A stretch of 64,000 nucleotides of DNA from Halogranum amylolyticum. GTDB taxonomy: Archaea > Halobacteriota > Halobacteria > Halobacteriales > Haloferacaceae. The notes under the pieces were generated by a model. That model saw only the letters and a program-made list of their open reading frames with translations, was not told the origin of the DNA and made no database searches. The stretch spans positions 374,187 through 438,186 of the forward strand of contig NZ_FODV01000004.1 in the NCBI RefSeq assembly GCF_900110465.1, written 5' to 3'. A program made the translations under genes and the position numbers. Positions 1 to 8,583 of this stretch are shown piece after piece; position 1 is the first letter of the stretch; the number at the start of each line of letters is the position of its first letter.

Positions 1-1
1 C

Positions 2-2413
2 GGCGTGTTCCCCGCCGTCGACGACAGCGTCGACTACATCGACTTCGAGCAGATGGTCGACGGGATGCAGCGACTGCAGGGCCAGCACGAAGACCGGTTG
101 CAGTTCTACTCGATCGGTGAGAGCCCCGGCCACTACAACCTCTTTCTCGACGAGGCGGGGCCGCAGAACCTCTGGGTCGCGGAGGTGACGAACGACGTCG
201 GCGACGAGGCCGCCTTCCGAGAGAAGGAGACGGTCGTGTACACGCTCGGTATCCACGGCGACGAACGCGCGGGTGCGGAGGCCGGAACGCGGTTCGTCGA
301 GCGGGTGTTGAACGGCGACGAACCGGCCGTCGAATCGCTGCTCGACGAGGTGGTGCTTGTCTTCCTCTACCCGAACCCCGACGGGTGGGTGTCGCGGAAC
401 CCCCAGTACCGGGTCGACACCGACGGCGACGGTACCGCGGAGAGCAACTCGTTCAAGCGGGTGACGGCGACGGGCGTCGACCCCAACCGGCAGTACCCCA
501 CCGTCGGGTGGATCAACACGAGCCACTACCCGGCTGAACCGGCCGGAGCGGATCTGCAGGACGACACGCCGGGCGTCGACGAGGACGTCCCCGCAGTGTA
601 CGAGGAACTGGTTCCGGACGCGCTCGACATCGTCGAACATCTCCGCGGCTACGACAACCTCCGCATCGGGTCGGACCTCCACGGGATGTTCTGGTCGAGC
701 GACTTCGTCAACGGACTCGTCGTCAACGACCAGTACGACACCGGCGAGTTCCACGACCTCTACGAGTACAACCGGGCGACTGCCGACCGGCTGGAGGCCG
801 CACTCGACGGGAAACTGGAGGCGGCCCAGTCTAAGTTCGAGGCGTTGAACGACGCGTACGGCGAGCAGTACGGCTTCGACGGGAGTTCCCTGCCGACGCC
901 GCAGGAGGCGTTCAGCTACGGGACGATCCTCGACACCATCGGCTACACGACGAGCGGGACGCTCATCAGCTGGATGAGCCACCCCGAGGAGAACGGCGGG
1001 CTCGGTATGCAGATCATGGCCCACGAGATGGGGTGGGACAACCGCGTGTTCGACCGGATGACGTTCCGCCCGTGGCTAGTCGACCTGCAGGTGACGGGGT
1101 ATCGAGAGGTGATCCAGGCGACCGCCGAGCACGCCGTGCGATCGGTGACCGCCGAGATAGAGACGGGGCGGGCGACGACGGCGTACGTGGAGACGGAGGC
1201 GCTCGAGCGAGAGTCGGCCGACCTCTCGTTTACCGACGCGACGCGACGGACCCGGACGCAGACGGTCGCCGTCGGGGGACGACCCGAGCCAGTGACCGTC
1301 GACGTCTCGGCGACGGCGACGTCGCTGTCGCTCACCGTCGAACCGGAGCGCGGGATGCTCGTCACCAGACTCCGCGACCCGGAGGGGCGAGTGGTACGGA
1401 CGCACGCTCTCGCCGCCGGCGACAGGTCGCGCGTCGCCGAGTGGGTCGTCGACGACCCGGCGGCGGGAACGTGGACGGTAGAGGTGAAGGCGACCGGCGC
1501 AACCGAGACCGACGTCACCGTCCGAAGCACCCTCCTCGTCGGCGACGGCTCCGACGCGGTGAGCGCACCCGATCCCGTCGACGTGCTCGGTTACGAGCAG
1601 CGACCCTACAGCGTCACGCCGCTGACGTACTTCGACGATTACGCCGAGTTCGTCGCCGACGCCGGGGCGACGAACGGTCGCAGCAACGGTCGTCGCGACG
1701 AGCGAGGGAGCGGTCCGCTCGGGCAGATGGCGCCGCTCGGCGTCGAGGCGGTCGCCGACGGCGCGCTGTTCCGGGGTGACAGCGACCGTCTCGCCGTCGA
1801 GAACCTCGTCGTCTCCCACGCGGTCGGTGTCGACGACGACGGCTACGTCGCCGAGCTCGACCGCTTCGTCGAGGCGGGCGGGAACCTCGTGCTCACGGAC
1901 CGCGGCGTCTCGTTGCTCGGACGGCTCTCGAACGCGCTGGTCGACGACGTCGGTGCGTCCGACGTCGAGGAGATCCGCGTGTTCAGCGCGTTCCTCGACG
2001 AGCGGGTCGACGACCATCCGCTCCTCGCCGGGACGCGCTCCATCCAGCGCGAACTCTGGAAGCCGGCGCCGCTGGGGTACCCCATCAGCATCCCCGGTAC
2101 GGCACCGCTCACCGTCGTCGACCCCGACGCCTTCACGGCGGCCGGCGGGTCGGTCGCCGGGTACGCCCGCGACGACGACGGCGACGACGGCCGCCGGGTC
2201 GCCGCGGGGTCGCTGACACGACCCGACGGAACCGGCGTCCACCTGCTCGGGGGACTGCTCCCGCCGGCGAACCAGTCGAGCCTCCACCCGTTCGGCGTGC
2301 TGGAGTACACGACGACGTTCCTCGGCCACACGATGCTGACGAACGCGCTGGGGTACCGGCAGCGTCGGGTCGTCGACGGCGACCTCGTGGAGACGTTCGG
2401 CGACGTCCGATAG
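2..2413 (+). CDS. M14-family zinc carboxypeptidase, 5' end cut by window
   Basis: The reading frame is open to the left edge, so the true start lies outside; the first in-frame GTG is at 5. Counting from there, the zinc motif HxxE is H84-E87 (HGDERAG). It is followed by NPDG, the substrate-binding GVDPNR and a third ligand in SDLHG, which is the order seen in peptidase family M14. These enzymes remove C-terminal residues from peptides. The last 400 or so residues form a separate region resembling a beta-sandwich followed by an alpha/beta domain. Such proteins are usually exported, but the signal peptide would be upstream of the window. The family is clear; the substrate is not. Confidence 0.85.
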   Translation, partial: GVFPAVDDSVDYIDFEQMVDGMQRLQGQHEDRLQFYSIGESPGHYNLFLDEAGPQNLWVAEVTNDVGDEAAFREKETVVYTLGIHGDERAGAEAGTRFVERVLNGDEPAVESLLDEVVLVFLYPNPDGWVSRNPQYRVDTDGDGTAESNSFKRVTATGVDPNRQYPTVGWINTSHYPAEPAGADLQDDTPGVDEDVPAVYEELVPDALDIVEHLRGYDNLRIGSDLHGMFWSSDFVNGLVVNDQYDTGEFHDLYEYNRATADRLEAALDGKLEAAQSKFEALNDAYGEQYGFDGSSLPTPQEAFSYGTILDTIGYTTSGTLISWMSHPEENGGLGMQIMAHEMGWDNRVFDRMTFRPWLVDLQVTGYREVIQATAEHAVRSVTAEIETGRATTAYVETEALERESADLSFTDATRRTRTQTVAVGGRPEPVTVDVSATATSLSLTVEPERGMLVTRLRDPEGRVVRTHALAAGDRSRVAEWVVDDPAAGTWTVEVKATGATETDVTVRSTLLVGDGSDAVSAPDPVDVLGYEQRPYSVTPLTYFDDYAEFVADAGATNGRSNGRRDERGSGPLGQMAPLGVEAVADGALFRGDSDRLAVENLVVSHAVGVDDDGYVAELDRFVEAGGNLVLTDRGVSLLGRLSNALVDDVGASDVEEIRVFSAFLDERVDDHPLLAGTRSIQRELWKPAPLGYPISIPGTAPLTVVDPDAFTAAGGSVAGYARDDDGDDGRRVAAGSLTRPDGTGVHLLGGLLPPANQSSLHPFGVLEYTTTFLGHTMLTNALGYRQRRVVDGDLVETFGDVR

Positions 2414-2496
2414 CGACCGGGACCGGTCACGCGTGCTGCCGGGATTTTTTGTCGGAGAGCCGAGAGGCGCCTGTATGACCGAACCGAACGCCGATC

Positions 2497-3060
2497 GTGC
2501 TCCGCACGCGAGCGAGCGACCACGCCGCGTCGCTCGTCGCGGATGTCGAGGATCGCTGGGGACCGATCCCCGACGAGGGGTCGTTCGTCGTTCCGCCGCT
2601 CCCAGACCACGACGTCGCGTTTCCGACGAGTCTCCGAGCGTTCCACGAGGAGTTCTACCCCCACGCCGCGGGATGTGTCACCCGCGACGGCGACGGGCGG
2701 ATGCTCGCCATCAGGTCGACGAGTCGAGGGAACTGGGAGACGCCCGGCGGTGCCGGCGAACCGGACGAGACGCCCGCGGAGACCGCTCGCCGCGAGGTGC
2801 GCGAGGAGACGGGCGTCGTCCCTCGACTCGCCGAACCGCTCTATCGGTTGACGATGGAGGTCGACTTCGGGTACGACGAGACGCTGCCGATCCCGGTCGT
2901 CGTGTTCGTCGGCGAACCAGCCGACGGACGAGTGCTCGACGCCGACGCCGTCGAGACGCCTACCGAGGTCGCCGACGTCGACTGGGTCGATCTGACGGCG
3001 CTCCCGGAGAGCTTCCGAGACCGTCGGTTACTACGGAAACATCTCATCGAGTCGGGGTAA
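2497..3060 (+). CDS. Nudix hydrolase
   Basis: A 187-residue protein with a perfect Nudix box, Gx5Ex7REVxEExG, at residues 85-107. Nudix enzymes hydrolyse nucleoside diphosphates linked to another group, often for nucleotide-pool cleaning. The box is mid-protein with about 80 residues before it, and the tail (VDWVDLTALP) is typical of the fold. The GTG at 2497 is the first usable start in frame. An ATG at 2475 lies in another frame, so either the GTG is real or the extreme 5' end carries an indel. It stands alone, about 80 bases after the peptidase gene. The substrate cannot be told from sequence. Confidence 0.9.
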   Translation: MLRTRASDHAASLVADVEDRWGPIPDEGSFVVPPLPDHDVAFPTSLRAFHEEFYPHAAGCVTRDGDGRMLAIRSTSRGNWETPGGAGEPDETPAETARREVREETGVVPRLAEPLYRLTMEVDFGYDETLPIPVVVFVGEPADGRVLDADAVETPTEVADVDWVDLTALPESFRDRRLLRKHLIESG

Positions 3061-3126
3061 GTCGGGCCAGAAGCGGAGAGGGGACGGGGAGTGGGGCGAC
3101 AGCCGTCACCTGTACGACCACCCACG

Positions 3127-3134
3127 TTTAAGTA
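3127..3134 (+). promoter_or_regulatory. TATA box for the gene at 3159
   Basis: The octamer TTTAAGTA ends 25 bases before the ATG at 3159, the spacing of a leaderless haloarchaeal transcript. The same octamer occurs at 4903 and 45373. It argues that ATG 3159 is the intended start of the next gene even though that ATG is out of frame with the gene body. Confidence 0.6.
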
Positions 3135-3158
3135 CGAGAACGCCCACACCTCGAGTGC

Positions 3159-3660
3159 ATGACACGGAGTTCCCACGCTCCTGATCGAGAAATTCTCCCG
3201 GCGTGAAACCCGCGTCTCGGACACCGAGACCGCAGTCACGGCGAACGGTACCGAACTGGTCGTCGAACTCGATGGTGCGGAGTTCCGACTCTCCCGTAGC
3301 GACGCGGCGGCGCTCCGCGACTCGCTCGGCGCGGCGCTCCACCGGCGACTCGAGTTCTTCCGGACGACCGGCGAGCACCGCGAGGACGGAAGCTACGTCG
3401 TCGCTCGGCGAGCGGCGAACTCCGCGGGCCACAGCAAGGTGTTCGCGAGCTTCGCCGAGCTGAGACGACTCTACGGCCGACTGCCGACCGAGTTCACCGC
3501 CGAGGACGTCGGTCGGAGCGGGTTGACGGGCGGACGGCGTCACATGCTCGTCCGGCATCTCGCCGAGCATCCGGCGTTCGGCTGCGAGCTGGTCAGCCGA
3601 CAGCCGTTGACCGCGCGGAAGACTGAGGCGGAGAAGGAGCAACCGATGCCCGCGGACTGA
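3159..3660 (+). CDS. Conserved haloarchaeal protein of unknown function, apparent 5' frameshift
   Basis: From 3163 to 3660 one frame reads as a convincing acidic haloarchaeal protein, with segments such as FFRTTGEHREDGSYVV, FTAEDVGRSGLTGG and RRHMLVRHLAEHPAFGCE. I think it is a small conserved haloarchaeal family, perhaps DUF7528 (from memory, unsure). That frame has no ATG, GTG or TTG until GTG 3439, which would remove more than half of the protein. A TATA box and ATG sit at 3127 and 3159, but the ATG is one frame off and meets a stop at 3204. A one-base insertion between 3162 and 3204, or a sequencing error, would explain it. No function is known. Confidence 0.6.
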
Positions 3661-3691
3661 GCTTTTTGACATCCTGCATCCTCGCTCGGGT

Positions 3692-4603
3692 ATGACGTTC
3701 TCCATCGTCGCACGCGACCCGGAGGCCGGGGCCGTCGGCGTCGCCGTCCAGTCGAAGTTCGTCAGCGTCGGCTCCGTCGTCCCCTTCGCGGCGGCCGACG
3801 CCGGCGCGGTCGCCACACAGAGTTTCGCAAACGTCGCCTACGGACCGGACGGGCTCGACCTGTTACGCGAGGGGTACTCGGCAGCGGAGGTGATCGAGCA
3901 GTTGACCGACGGCGACGACGAGGCCGCGTCCCGACAGGTCGGCGTCGTCGGACAGGACGGCTCCATCGCGGCGTTCACCGGCGACGACTGTTTCGACGTC
4001 GCCGGCGACCTCCAGGGCGACCACTACACGGTCCAAGGGAACATTCTCGCGAACGACGAGACGCTCCCCGCGATGGCCGACGCCTTCGAGGCCGCCGAGG
4101 GGGGGTTGCCCGAAAAGCTCCTCGCGGCGCTGCACGCCGGCAACGACGCCGGCGGGGACAGTCGCGGCGAGCAGGGGGCGGCGCTGTACGTCGCCAAGCC
4201 CGGGGGCGGCTACGACGGGAAGAACGACCGTTGGATCGACGTCCGCGTCGACGACCACGAGCGACCGATCGACGAACTCGAACGCGTGTTCAAACTGTAC
4301 GACGTGACCCTCCTCGCGCGTGAGGAACCCGACGAGACGCGCGAACTCGACGGGGAGACGGCGCGCGCGGTGAGCGAGACACTGTCCGAGCTGGGGTTCT
4401 ACGACGGCGAGCCGACCGGCTCGTTCGGCGAGCGGGAGCGCGAGGCGCTGGAGGCGTTCCGCGGTCTCAACAACTTCGAAAACCATTCGCTGGCGGTCGT
4501 CGAGGACGCACTCGATCGTGGCTGGGACGACGCCGAAGGCGAGGGCGAACATCGGCTGGTCGACGCCATCTGGCACGGCCTCTCACGACTAGACCGGAAG
4601 TAG
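3692..4603 (+). CDS. DUF1028-family protein with C-terminal peptidoglycan-binding-like segment
   Basis: A 303-residue protein opening with MTFSIVARDP, then GVAVQSKF and a GAVATQSFAN segment, all hallmarks of DUF1028. This family has an Ntn-hydrolase-like fold and is thought to be an amidohydrolase-type enzyme; its substrate is unknown. Residues about 1-210 are the DUF1028 domain. Residues about 220-275 (RAVSETLSELGFYDGEPTGSFG, split here as a helical repeat) resemble a putative peptidoglycan-binding domain often fused to DUF1028. Archaea lack peptidoglycan, so that name says only what the fold looks like. The start follows a CTTTTTGACA promoter-like stretch by about 25 bases. Confidence 0.85.
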   Translation: MTFSIVARDPEAGAVGVAVQSKFVSVGSVVPFAAADAGAVATQSFANVAYGPDGLDLLREGYSAAEVIEQLTDGDDEAASRQVGVVGQDGSIAAFTGDDCFDVAGDLQGDHYTVQGNILANDETLPAMADAFEAAEGGLPEKLLAALHAGNDAGGDSRGEQGAALYVAKPGGGYDGKNDRWIDVRVDDHERPIDELERVFKLYDVTLLAREEPDETRELDGETARAVSETLSELGFYDGEPTGSFGEREREALEAFRGLNNFENHSLAVVEDALDRGWDDAEGEGEHRLVDAIWHGLSRLDRK

Positions 4604-4708
4604 CGTCGGCGCGCGGTTTCTCGCCTCTCGAAGGCCGGTCGCCGGGCAGAGCGACGGTCCCGACAGCGCCCCACCGTACCCAAGTACCCGACCCTCGAAC
4701 AACGCCCC

Positions 4709-4855
4709 ATGCGAGACGAAGAGGAGATCCGCGAGCAGTACGAGTTCCTGAAAGAGCAGCTCGACGAGGAGGAGATGCGCCACCAAGGTGTCAGAGAGAT
4801 GTTCACGTACTACAAGCGTGCGCTCGGGTGGGTGCTCGAAGAGGAGCACATTTGA
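4709..4855 (+). CDS. Small acidic/helical protein, 48 residues
   Basis: A short frame starting MRDEEEIREQYEFL and ending ALGWVLEEEHI. It is highly charged, predicted almost wholly helical, and has the codon bias of a real haloarchaeal gene. It starts about 25 bases after a weak TATA-like CAAGTACC. I recognise it as the type of short conserved haloarchaeal protein that gene finders skip, but I know no function. The candidate small RNA begins about 75 bases downstream with its own promoter. Confidence 0.65.
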   Translation: MRDEEEIREQYEFLKEQLDEEEMRHQGVREMFTYYKRALGWVLEEEHI

Positions 4856-4902
4856 GCGGTGATGTCGTCACGGAGACACGCCGTCGGACGGAGGTCGGTA
4901 CG

Positions 4903-4910
4903 TTTAAGTA
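4903..4910 (+). promoter_or_regulatory. TATA box for candidate small RNA
   Basis: The octamer TTTAAGTA is followed at 25 bases spacing not by a start codon but by the base of a perfect 10-bp hairpin. No protein-coding frame of any quality follows on this strand, which suggests an RNA gene. Confidence 0.6.
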
Positions 4911-4929
4911 CAAACGTGCGATAGAAGCA

Positions 4930-5024
4930 GGTGACGCTTCGCTTTGGAGGGCCGAAGCGTCAGCGGGGACCAATTCAGGGCGGCAAGCACTCACGCGATT
5001 TTCGCGTGGCTTGCTTTCCTTTTC
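4930..5024 (+). ncRNA. Candidate small non-coding RNA with two hairpins and a U-rich end
   Basis: Predicted start is about 4930, set by the TATA box at 4903-4910. Stem 1 pairs 4932-4941 with 4953-4962 (10 perfect base pairs) around an 11-base loop that contains GGAGG. A 20-base single-stranded linker follows. Stem 2 pairs 4983-4988 with 5009-5014 and 4992-4998 with 5002-5008 (13 pairs, one 3-base bulge, a TTT loop). The sequence then runs CTTTCCTTTTC, suitable as an archaeal U-rich terminator. The total is about 95 bases. It matches no RNA family that I can name: it lacks C/D boxes, the ACA box and the SRP or RNase P motifs. It lies between a 48-residue protein and the oppositely oriented amphi-Trp gene. 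Confidence 0.55.
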
Positions 5025-5080
5025 ACGAACTCGAGTGCAGAGCGGTGCGTCACGCAGACGGGCGAAAATCGAAGACCGAA

Positions 5081-5362
5081 CTACTCGACCGAGAGCGTCG
5101 TGTCTTCGTCGGTCGCACCCTCGTCCCACTCGAGTTCGAGTTCGAGACTCAGCTCCGCAGGGCCGCCGCTCGTCGACGTCTCGCGTTCGGCCTTCACTTC
5201 GAACGTCGGCTGCGCGGGGACGTCGAGCGTCTGCGACTGTCCGCCCGACGAGAGTGTCAGCGACTCGCCGGCGTCGAGTTTGTCCGCGATAGAGCGGAGG
5301 TAGCTCGCGATCTCTGCACGGCTCTGTGGCGACTCCGATTTGAACAGCACTTCTTCGGGCAT
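5081..5362 (-). CDS. amphi-Trp domain-containing protein (copy 1)
   Basis: A 93-residue protein beginning MPEEVLFKSESPQSRAEIA. The pattern of a short strand, the RAEIASYLR helix, LDAGESLTL, and then strands (PAQPTFEVKAE, ELSLELELEW) is that of the amphi-Trp family, a small soluble fold of unknown function common in haloarchaea. A second member sits at 11934-12221; both share the AEIASYLR helix. A TATA-like CTTAAAT (plus-strand 5387-5393) lies 25-30 bases upstream, fitting a leaderless message. The gene converges on the candidate small RNA. Confidence 0.8.
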   Translation of the reverse strand: MPEEVLFKSESPQSRAEIASYLRSIADKLDAGESLTLSSGGQSQTLDVPAQPTFEVKAERETSTSGGPAELSLELELEWDEGATDEDTTLSVE

Positions 5363-5386
5363 AGGCGTCAGAAGGTCTCACAGACG

Positions 5387-5394
5387 CTTAAATC
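5387..5394 (-). promoter_or_regulatory. TATA box of amphi-Trp copy 1
   Basis: On the minus strand this reads GATTTAAG, 25-32 bases upstream of the start codon at 5362, the normal spacing for a leaderless haloarchaeal gene. Confidence 0.55.
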
Positions 5395-5578
5395 CGCGCT
5401 GCTATCTGCGACAAAACATGTTTATGGACTGATATAGTAAATACAACAAACAACTCATCGTGGTTATCTTTTCTAGAGTCCGGAATCTGGCAATTAATAG
5501 GGATAGCACGGCTTTCTCTCTCGAATCGGCCGATATGTTTATTGTTATCAGACAAGAATTTCTACGCGGATATTACCG

Positions 5579-5854
5579 ATGTACGACTTGACAGGCTTTC
5601 AGCGGGATCTGCTGTACGTGATCGCCGGGCTCGAAGAACCCCACGGGCTGGCCATCAAGGAAGAGCTCGAAGAGTACTACGAGAAGGAGATCCACCACGG
5701 GCGGCTGTATCCGAACCTCGACACGCTCGTCGACAAGGGGCTCGTCGAGAAGGGGCAACGTGACCGACGAACCAACTACTACACGCTGACACGGCGCGGT
5801 CGCCGCGAGATCGACGCCCGCAAAGACTGGGAGTCGCAGTACGTCGACGCCTGA
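5579..5854 (+). CDS. PadR-family winged-helix transcriptional regulator, RosR-like
   Basis: A 91-residue winged-helix protein (MYDLTGFQRDLLYVIAGLEE, then HGLAIKEELEEYY and HHGRLYPNLDTLVDKGLV). The RLYPNLDTLVDKG recognition helix and the following wing (RRTNYYTLT) are typical PadR. The sequence looks very close to what I recall of RosR, the Halobacterium regulator of the oxidative-stress response, so that role is likely but inferred. The 180 bases upstream are unusually AT-rich and contain two related motifs, ATGTTTATGG at 5408 and ATGTTTATTG at 5534, which could serve as promoter and autoregulatory sites. It converges on the next gene with a 6-base gap. Confidence 0.85.
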   Translation: MYDLTGFQRDLLYVIAGLEEPHGLAIKEELEEYYEKEIHHGRLYPNLDTLVDKGLVEKGQRDRRTNYYTLTRRGRREIDARKDWESQYVDA

Positions 5855-5860
5855 GATCAG

Positions 5861-7117
5861 CTACTCTCCGCCCGTCCGAGTCGACCCGCCCGACTGCTCC
5901 GGGCCAACGTCGGGCCGCGTGTCGGTCGACTCTGCTGCGGGACGCTCGTCTTCGAGGGGGTCGATGAGTTCTCCGTCTGTCTCTCCGGGCGCGGCCAGTT
6001 CGTCGCCCAGATACACCGGGTCGACGACGTACGGTTTGATCTCCTTTCCGGCGACGAGTTCCGGGAGGACGATCCGGGCGAAGTTGACGACGAGGACGAG
6101 CAGTATCGGCAGGAGGAAGATACCGTACCAGCCGAAGAGGAGCGGTCCGAACGTGTACGCGAGCATCACGCTGCCGACGTGGAGACTGCGACCGGAGACG
6201 TAGGGGCGAAGCACGAGGTCGGGGATGGTATCGACGAGGACGAACGAGACGACGACGAACGCGGCGACGAACCAGATCGACTCCGGACCGGCGAACACGA
6301 GACTCTGGACGCCCATGTAGCCCGCGACGGGGACGTAGACGAGTTTCATCCCGACCACCGGGACGAGGCTGGCGACGCCGGCGAGCAGTCCGACGAGGGC
6401 GGCGGCGGGGATGCGGAGCTCCGGAGGCGCGAACACGTTCAACACGGTGTACGCGATGACCCCGATGGTACCGGTCAGTACGGCGTTGAGGATGTTGCCG
6501 AAGAAGACGCTGTCGAGGTCGGTGTCGACCGCCGCGAGGTAGGCGTCGAGCACCCCCTCGTCGTCGGCGAACCGCTTGCTGACCCAGCGGGAGATGCGAT
6601 GATCGTCGCGGAGGAGATAGAAGGCGATAGCGACCATCACGAACAGGTGAACGAGACCCACGCCGACGACGGCGAAGGTGTCGGCGGCGGTGACGACCTG
6701 GTCGAGGCCCGCATCGAGACTCTCGAACGTGAGGTAGTCGCGCAACCCGGAGCGGTAGAGGGTCGCGGGGTCGGCCACCCCGCTGAGGACACCCAGATCG
6801 AGCGCCGTGTACGTACCGAGGTCGAACTGCGTCGACCGGGTGAGTTTGTTCACCTCTTTTCCGACGACGAGGAGTGCGTACAGCATCAACGCCAGGGCTG
6901 GGAGCGCGAGTGCGAACATCGAGACGGCAGCCGCCAGACTGGGCGGGTAGACGTGTGTTCGGAGATGTCGGTAGATCGGACGGGTCGCGTAGTACAGAAA
7001 GAGCCCAAAGACGAACGTGCCGACGAACGAGTAGACGACGAACAGGAGGGACGCAGCGAGGACGGCGCCGAGCGCCCACCACGCGGCGCGGGCTCGATCG
7101 AAGTCGAGTATCGACAT
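5861..7117 (-). CDS. AI-2E-family (PerM-type) transporter
   Basis: About 418 residues with a hydrophobic N-terminus, a long central soluble segment, and a C-terminal run of membrane helices including GLLAGVASLVPVVG and FGPLLFGWYGIFLLP. This is the layout of the AI-2E transporter superfamily. Members include an autoinducer exporter and sodium/proton antiporters; the substrate here is unknown. The C-terminal 60 residues are acidic and hydrophilic. I chose the ATG at 7117 (MSILDFDRARAAWW) over an upstream codon because it gives the usual cytoplasmic lead-in. It is divergent from the MgtC/DUF4010 gene, about 100 bases apart. Confidence 0.85.
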   Translation of the reverse strand: MSILDFDRARAAWWALGAVLAASLLFVVYSFVGTFVFGLFLYYATRPIYRHLRTHVYPPSLAAAVSMFALALPALALMLYALLVVGKEVNKLTRSTQFDLGTYTALDLGVLSGVADPATLYRSGLRDYLTFESLDAGLDQVVTAADTFAVVGVGLVHLFVMVAIAFYLLRDDHRISRWVSKRFADDEGVLDAYLAAVDTDLDSVFFGNILNAVLTGTIGVIAYTVLNVFAPPELRIPAAALVGLLAGVASLVPVVGMKLVYVPVAGYMGVQSLVFAGPESIWFVAAFVVVSFVLVDTIPDLVLRPYVSGRSLHVGSVMLAYTFGPLLFGWYGIFLLPILLVLVVNFARIVLPELVAGKEIKPYVVDPVYLGDELAAPGETDGELIDPLEDERPAAESTDTRPDVGPEQSGGSTRTGGE

Positions 7118-7214
7118 ACTAGAGCCCACCACGGAACTGTGAAAAACGTATCGCGGATCAAGAACGACACGTCGCGGCCTGAGAACTTAACCACGGGCCA
7201 CGCGTAGTTCGACT

Positions 7215-8540
7215 ATGCAGTTCTCCCCTCTCCCTCTCGACGTCGTCTGGCCGCTCGTTCTCCAACTCGAGGATCCGCTCGCCGCGCCGCTGCAGGACCC
7301 GGTCGTCCGCGTGGTGATCGCGGCGGCGCTCGGCCTCTTTCTCGGTCTCGAACGCGAGTGGTCGAAGAAGTCGGCCGGGATCCGGACCTTCTCGCTGACG
7401 AGTCTCGTCGCCGCGGTGTTCACCATCATCGCCGAGGAGTCCCCGCTCGGCGTAGCGCTTCTCACCGTCGGCGGCGTCCTCGTCATCGTGCAGGGAATCC
7501 TTCTGGCGGTACAGGGGCTCCAGACCGGCGAAGAGGACTCGCTGGCGCTGACGACGTCGGTGTCGCTGCTCGTCGCCTACGGCGTCGGCGTACTCGTCGC
7601 CTCGCGGTTCTTCGTCGCGGGCGTCGCCGTCGCCGTCATCTCCTCGTCGTTGCTCGTGCTCAAACGAGAGCTACACGGGTTCGCGGGAGGGTTGTCACGT
7701 CAGGAACTGCGGTCGACGACGGAGTTCGCCATCCTCGCGTTCGTCGTCTTCCCGCTTCTACCAGCCGAAGAGGAGGTGATGGGCGTCACCTTCGAACCCC
7801 GCGTCGCGTGGCTGATGGTCGTCACCGTCGCCGGGATCGGCATCGTCAACTACGCGCTCGTTCGTTCCTACGGCGGTCGCGGCATCGCCATCACGGGCTT
7901 CTTCGGCGGACTCGCCTCCTCGACGGCGGTCGTCGGGACGATGCTCGACCAGGTCCGCCAGCAACGCGAGTCGGTCGGCTTCGCCGTCGCCGGCGTGCTG
8001 CTCGCGAACGCCGCGATGGCACTCCGGAACCTCGGCATCGCCCTCGCGTTCACCGTCGCCGCGGATCGCCCGCCGCTCTGGCAGGCGGCGATCCCGCTCG
8101 GCGCGCTCGTGGTCGGGAGTTTCGTCGTCGCCCGCTTCACCGCCGACTGGGGTGAGGACGTCGCACTCGACCTCGAGAGCCCCTTCTCGATGAAGAACGT
8201 CCTCGCGTTCGGCGCGGTGTTCTTCCTCATCCTCGCGGTCGGGACGGTCGCCCAGGAGCAGTTCGGCAGCCTCGGCTTCTACGCGAGTGCGCTGGTGTCG
8301 GGGCTCGTCTCGTCGGCCGGGACGACCACCTCGGCCGTCCTGCTCTACCGCGGCGGCACCATCGAGGGGACCACCGCGATCGTCGGTATCCTCCTCGCGA
8401 CGGCTTCGAGCGTCGTCGTCAAGGCCGGACTCGTCGCTGCCGCCGGCCCGCGCGACTTCGCGCGCCAGGTCGCCACGTGGAGCGCTCTCCTCCTCGTCGC
8501 CGCGGGCGGGGTGACGGCCGTCGTCGCAATATTTGGCTGA
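7215..8540 (+). CDS. MgtC/SapB-family membrane protein with DUF4010 domain
   Basis: A 441-residue integral membrane protein. Residues about 25-150 carry the MgtC/SapB signature (GLFLGLEREW, then AGIRTFSLTSLVAAVFT), and the rest is DUF4010 (GGRGIAITGFFGGLASSTAVV, LVSGLVSSAGTTTSAV). MgtC proteins are linked to magnesium limitation and acid tolerance in bacteria; the role of the fused archaeal form is not established. It has about ten or more hydrophobic segments. A GAACTTAACC promoter-like box lies about 30 bases upstream of the ATG. Confidence 0.87.
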   Translation: MQFSPLPLDVVWPLVLQLEDPLAAPLQDPVVRVVIAAALGLFLGLEREWSKKSAGIRTFSLTSLVAAVFTIIAEESPLGVALLTVGGVLVIVQGILLAVQGLQTGEEDSLALTTSVSLLVAYGVGVLVASRFFVAGVAVAVISSSLLVLKRELHGFAGGLSRQELRSTTEFAILAFVVFPLLPAEEEVMGVTFEPRVAWLMVVTVAGIGIVNYALVRSYGGRGIAITGFFGGLASSTAVVGTMLDQVRQQRESVGFAVAGVLLANAAMALRNLGIALAFTVAADRPPLWQAAIPLGALVVGSFVVARFTADWGEDVALDLESPFSMKNVLAFGAVFFLILAVGTVAQEQFGSLGFYASALVSGLVSSAGTTTSAVLLYRGGTIEGTTAIVGILLATASSVVVKAGLVAAAGPRDFARQVATWSALLLVAAGGVTAVVAIFG

Positions 8541-8583
8541 ATCGTAACGAACGTCTTAACATACCGGTCTGCTAACCGACGGC

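Noticed and set aside
943..1530. Long minus-strand frames inside the carboxypeptidase gene and similar frames opposite most other genes
   Set aside because: These are shadow frames caused by high GC at third codon positions; they are rich in Arg, Ser and Thr and lie antisense to clear genes.
4930..5024. The small RNA as an H/ACA, C/D or SRP RNA
   Set aside because: No ACA box at the 3' end, no C or D boxes, and no SRP domain IV or RNase P core sequence could be found.
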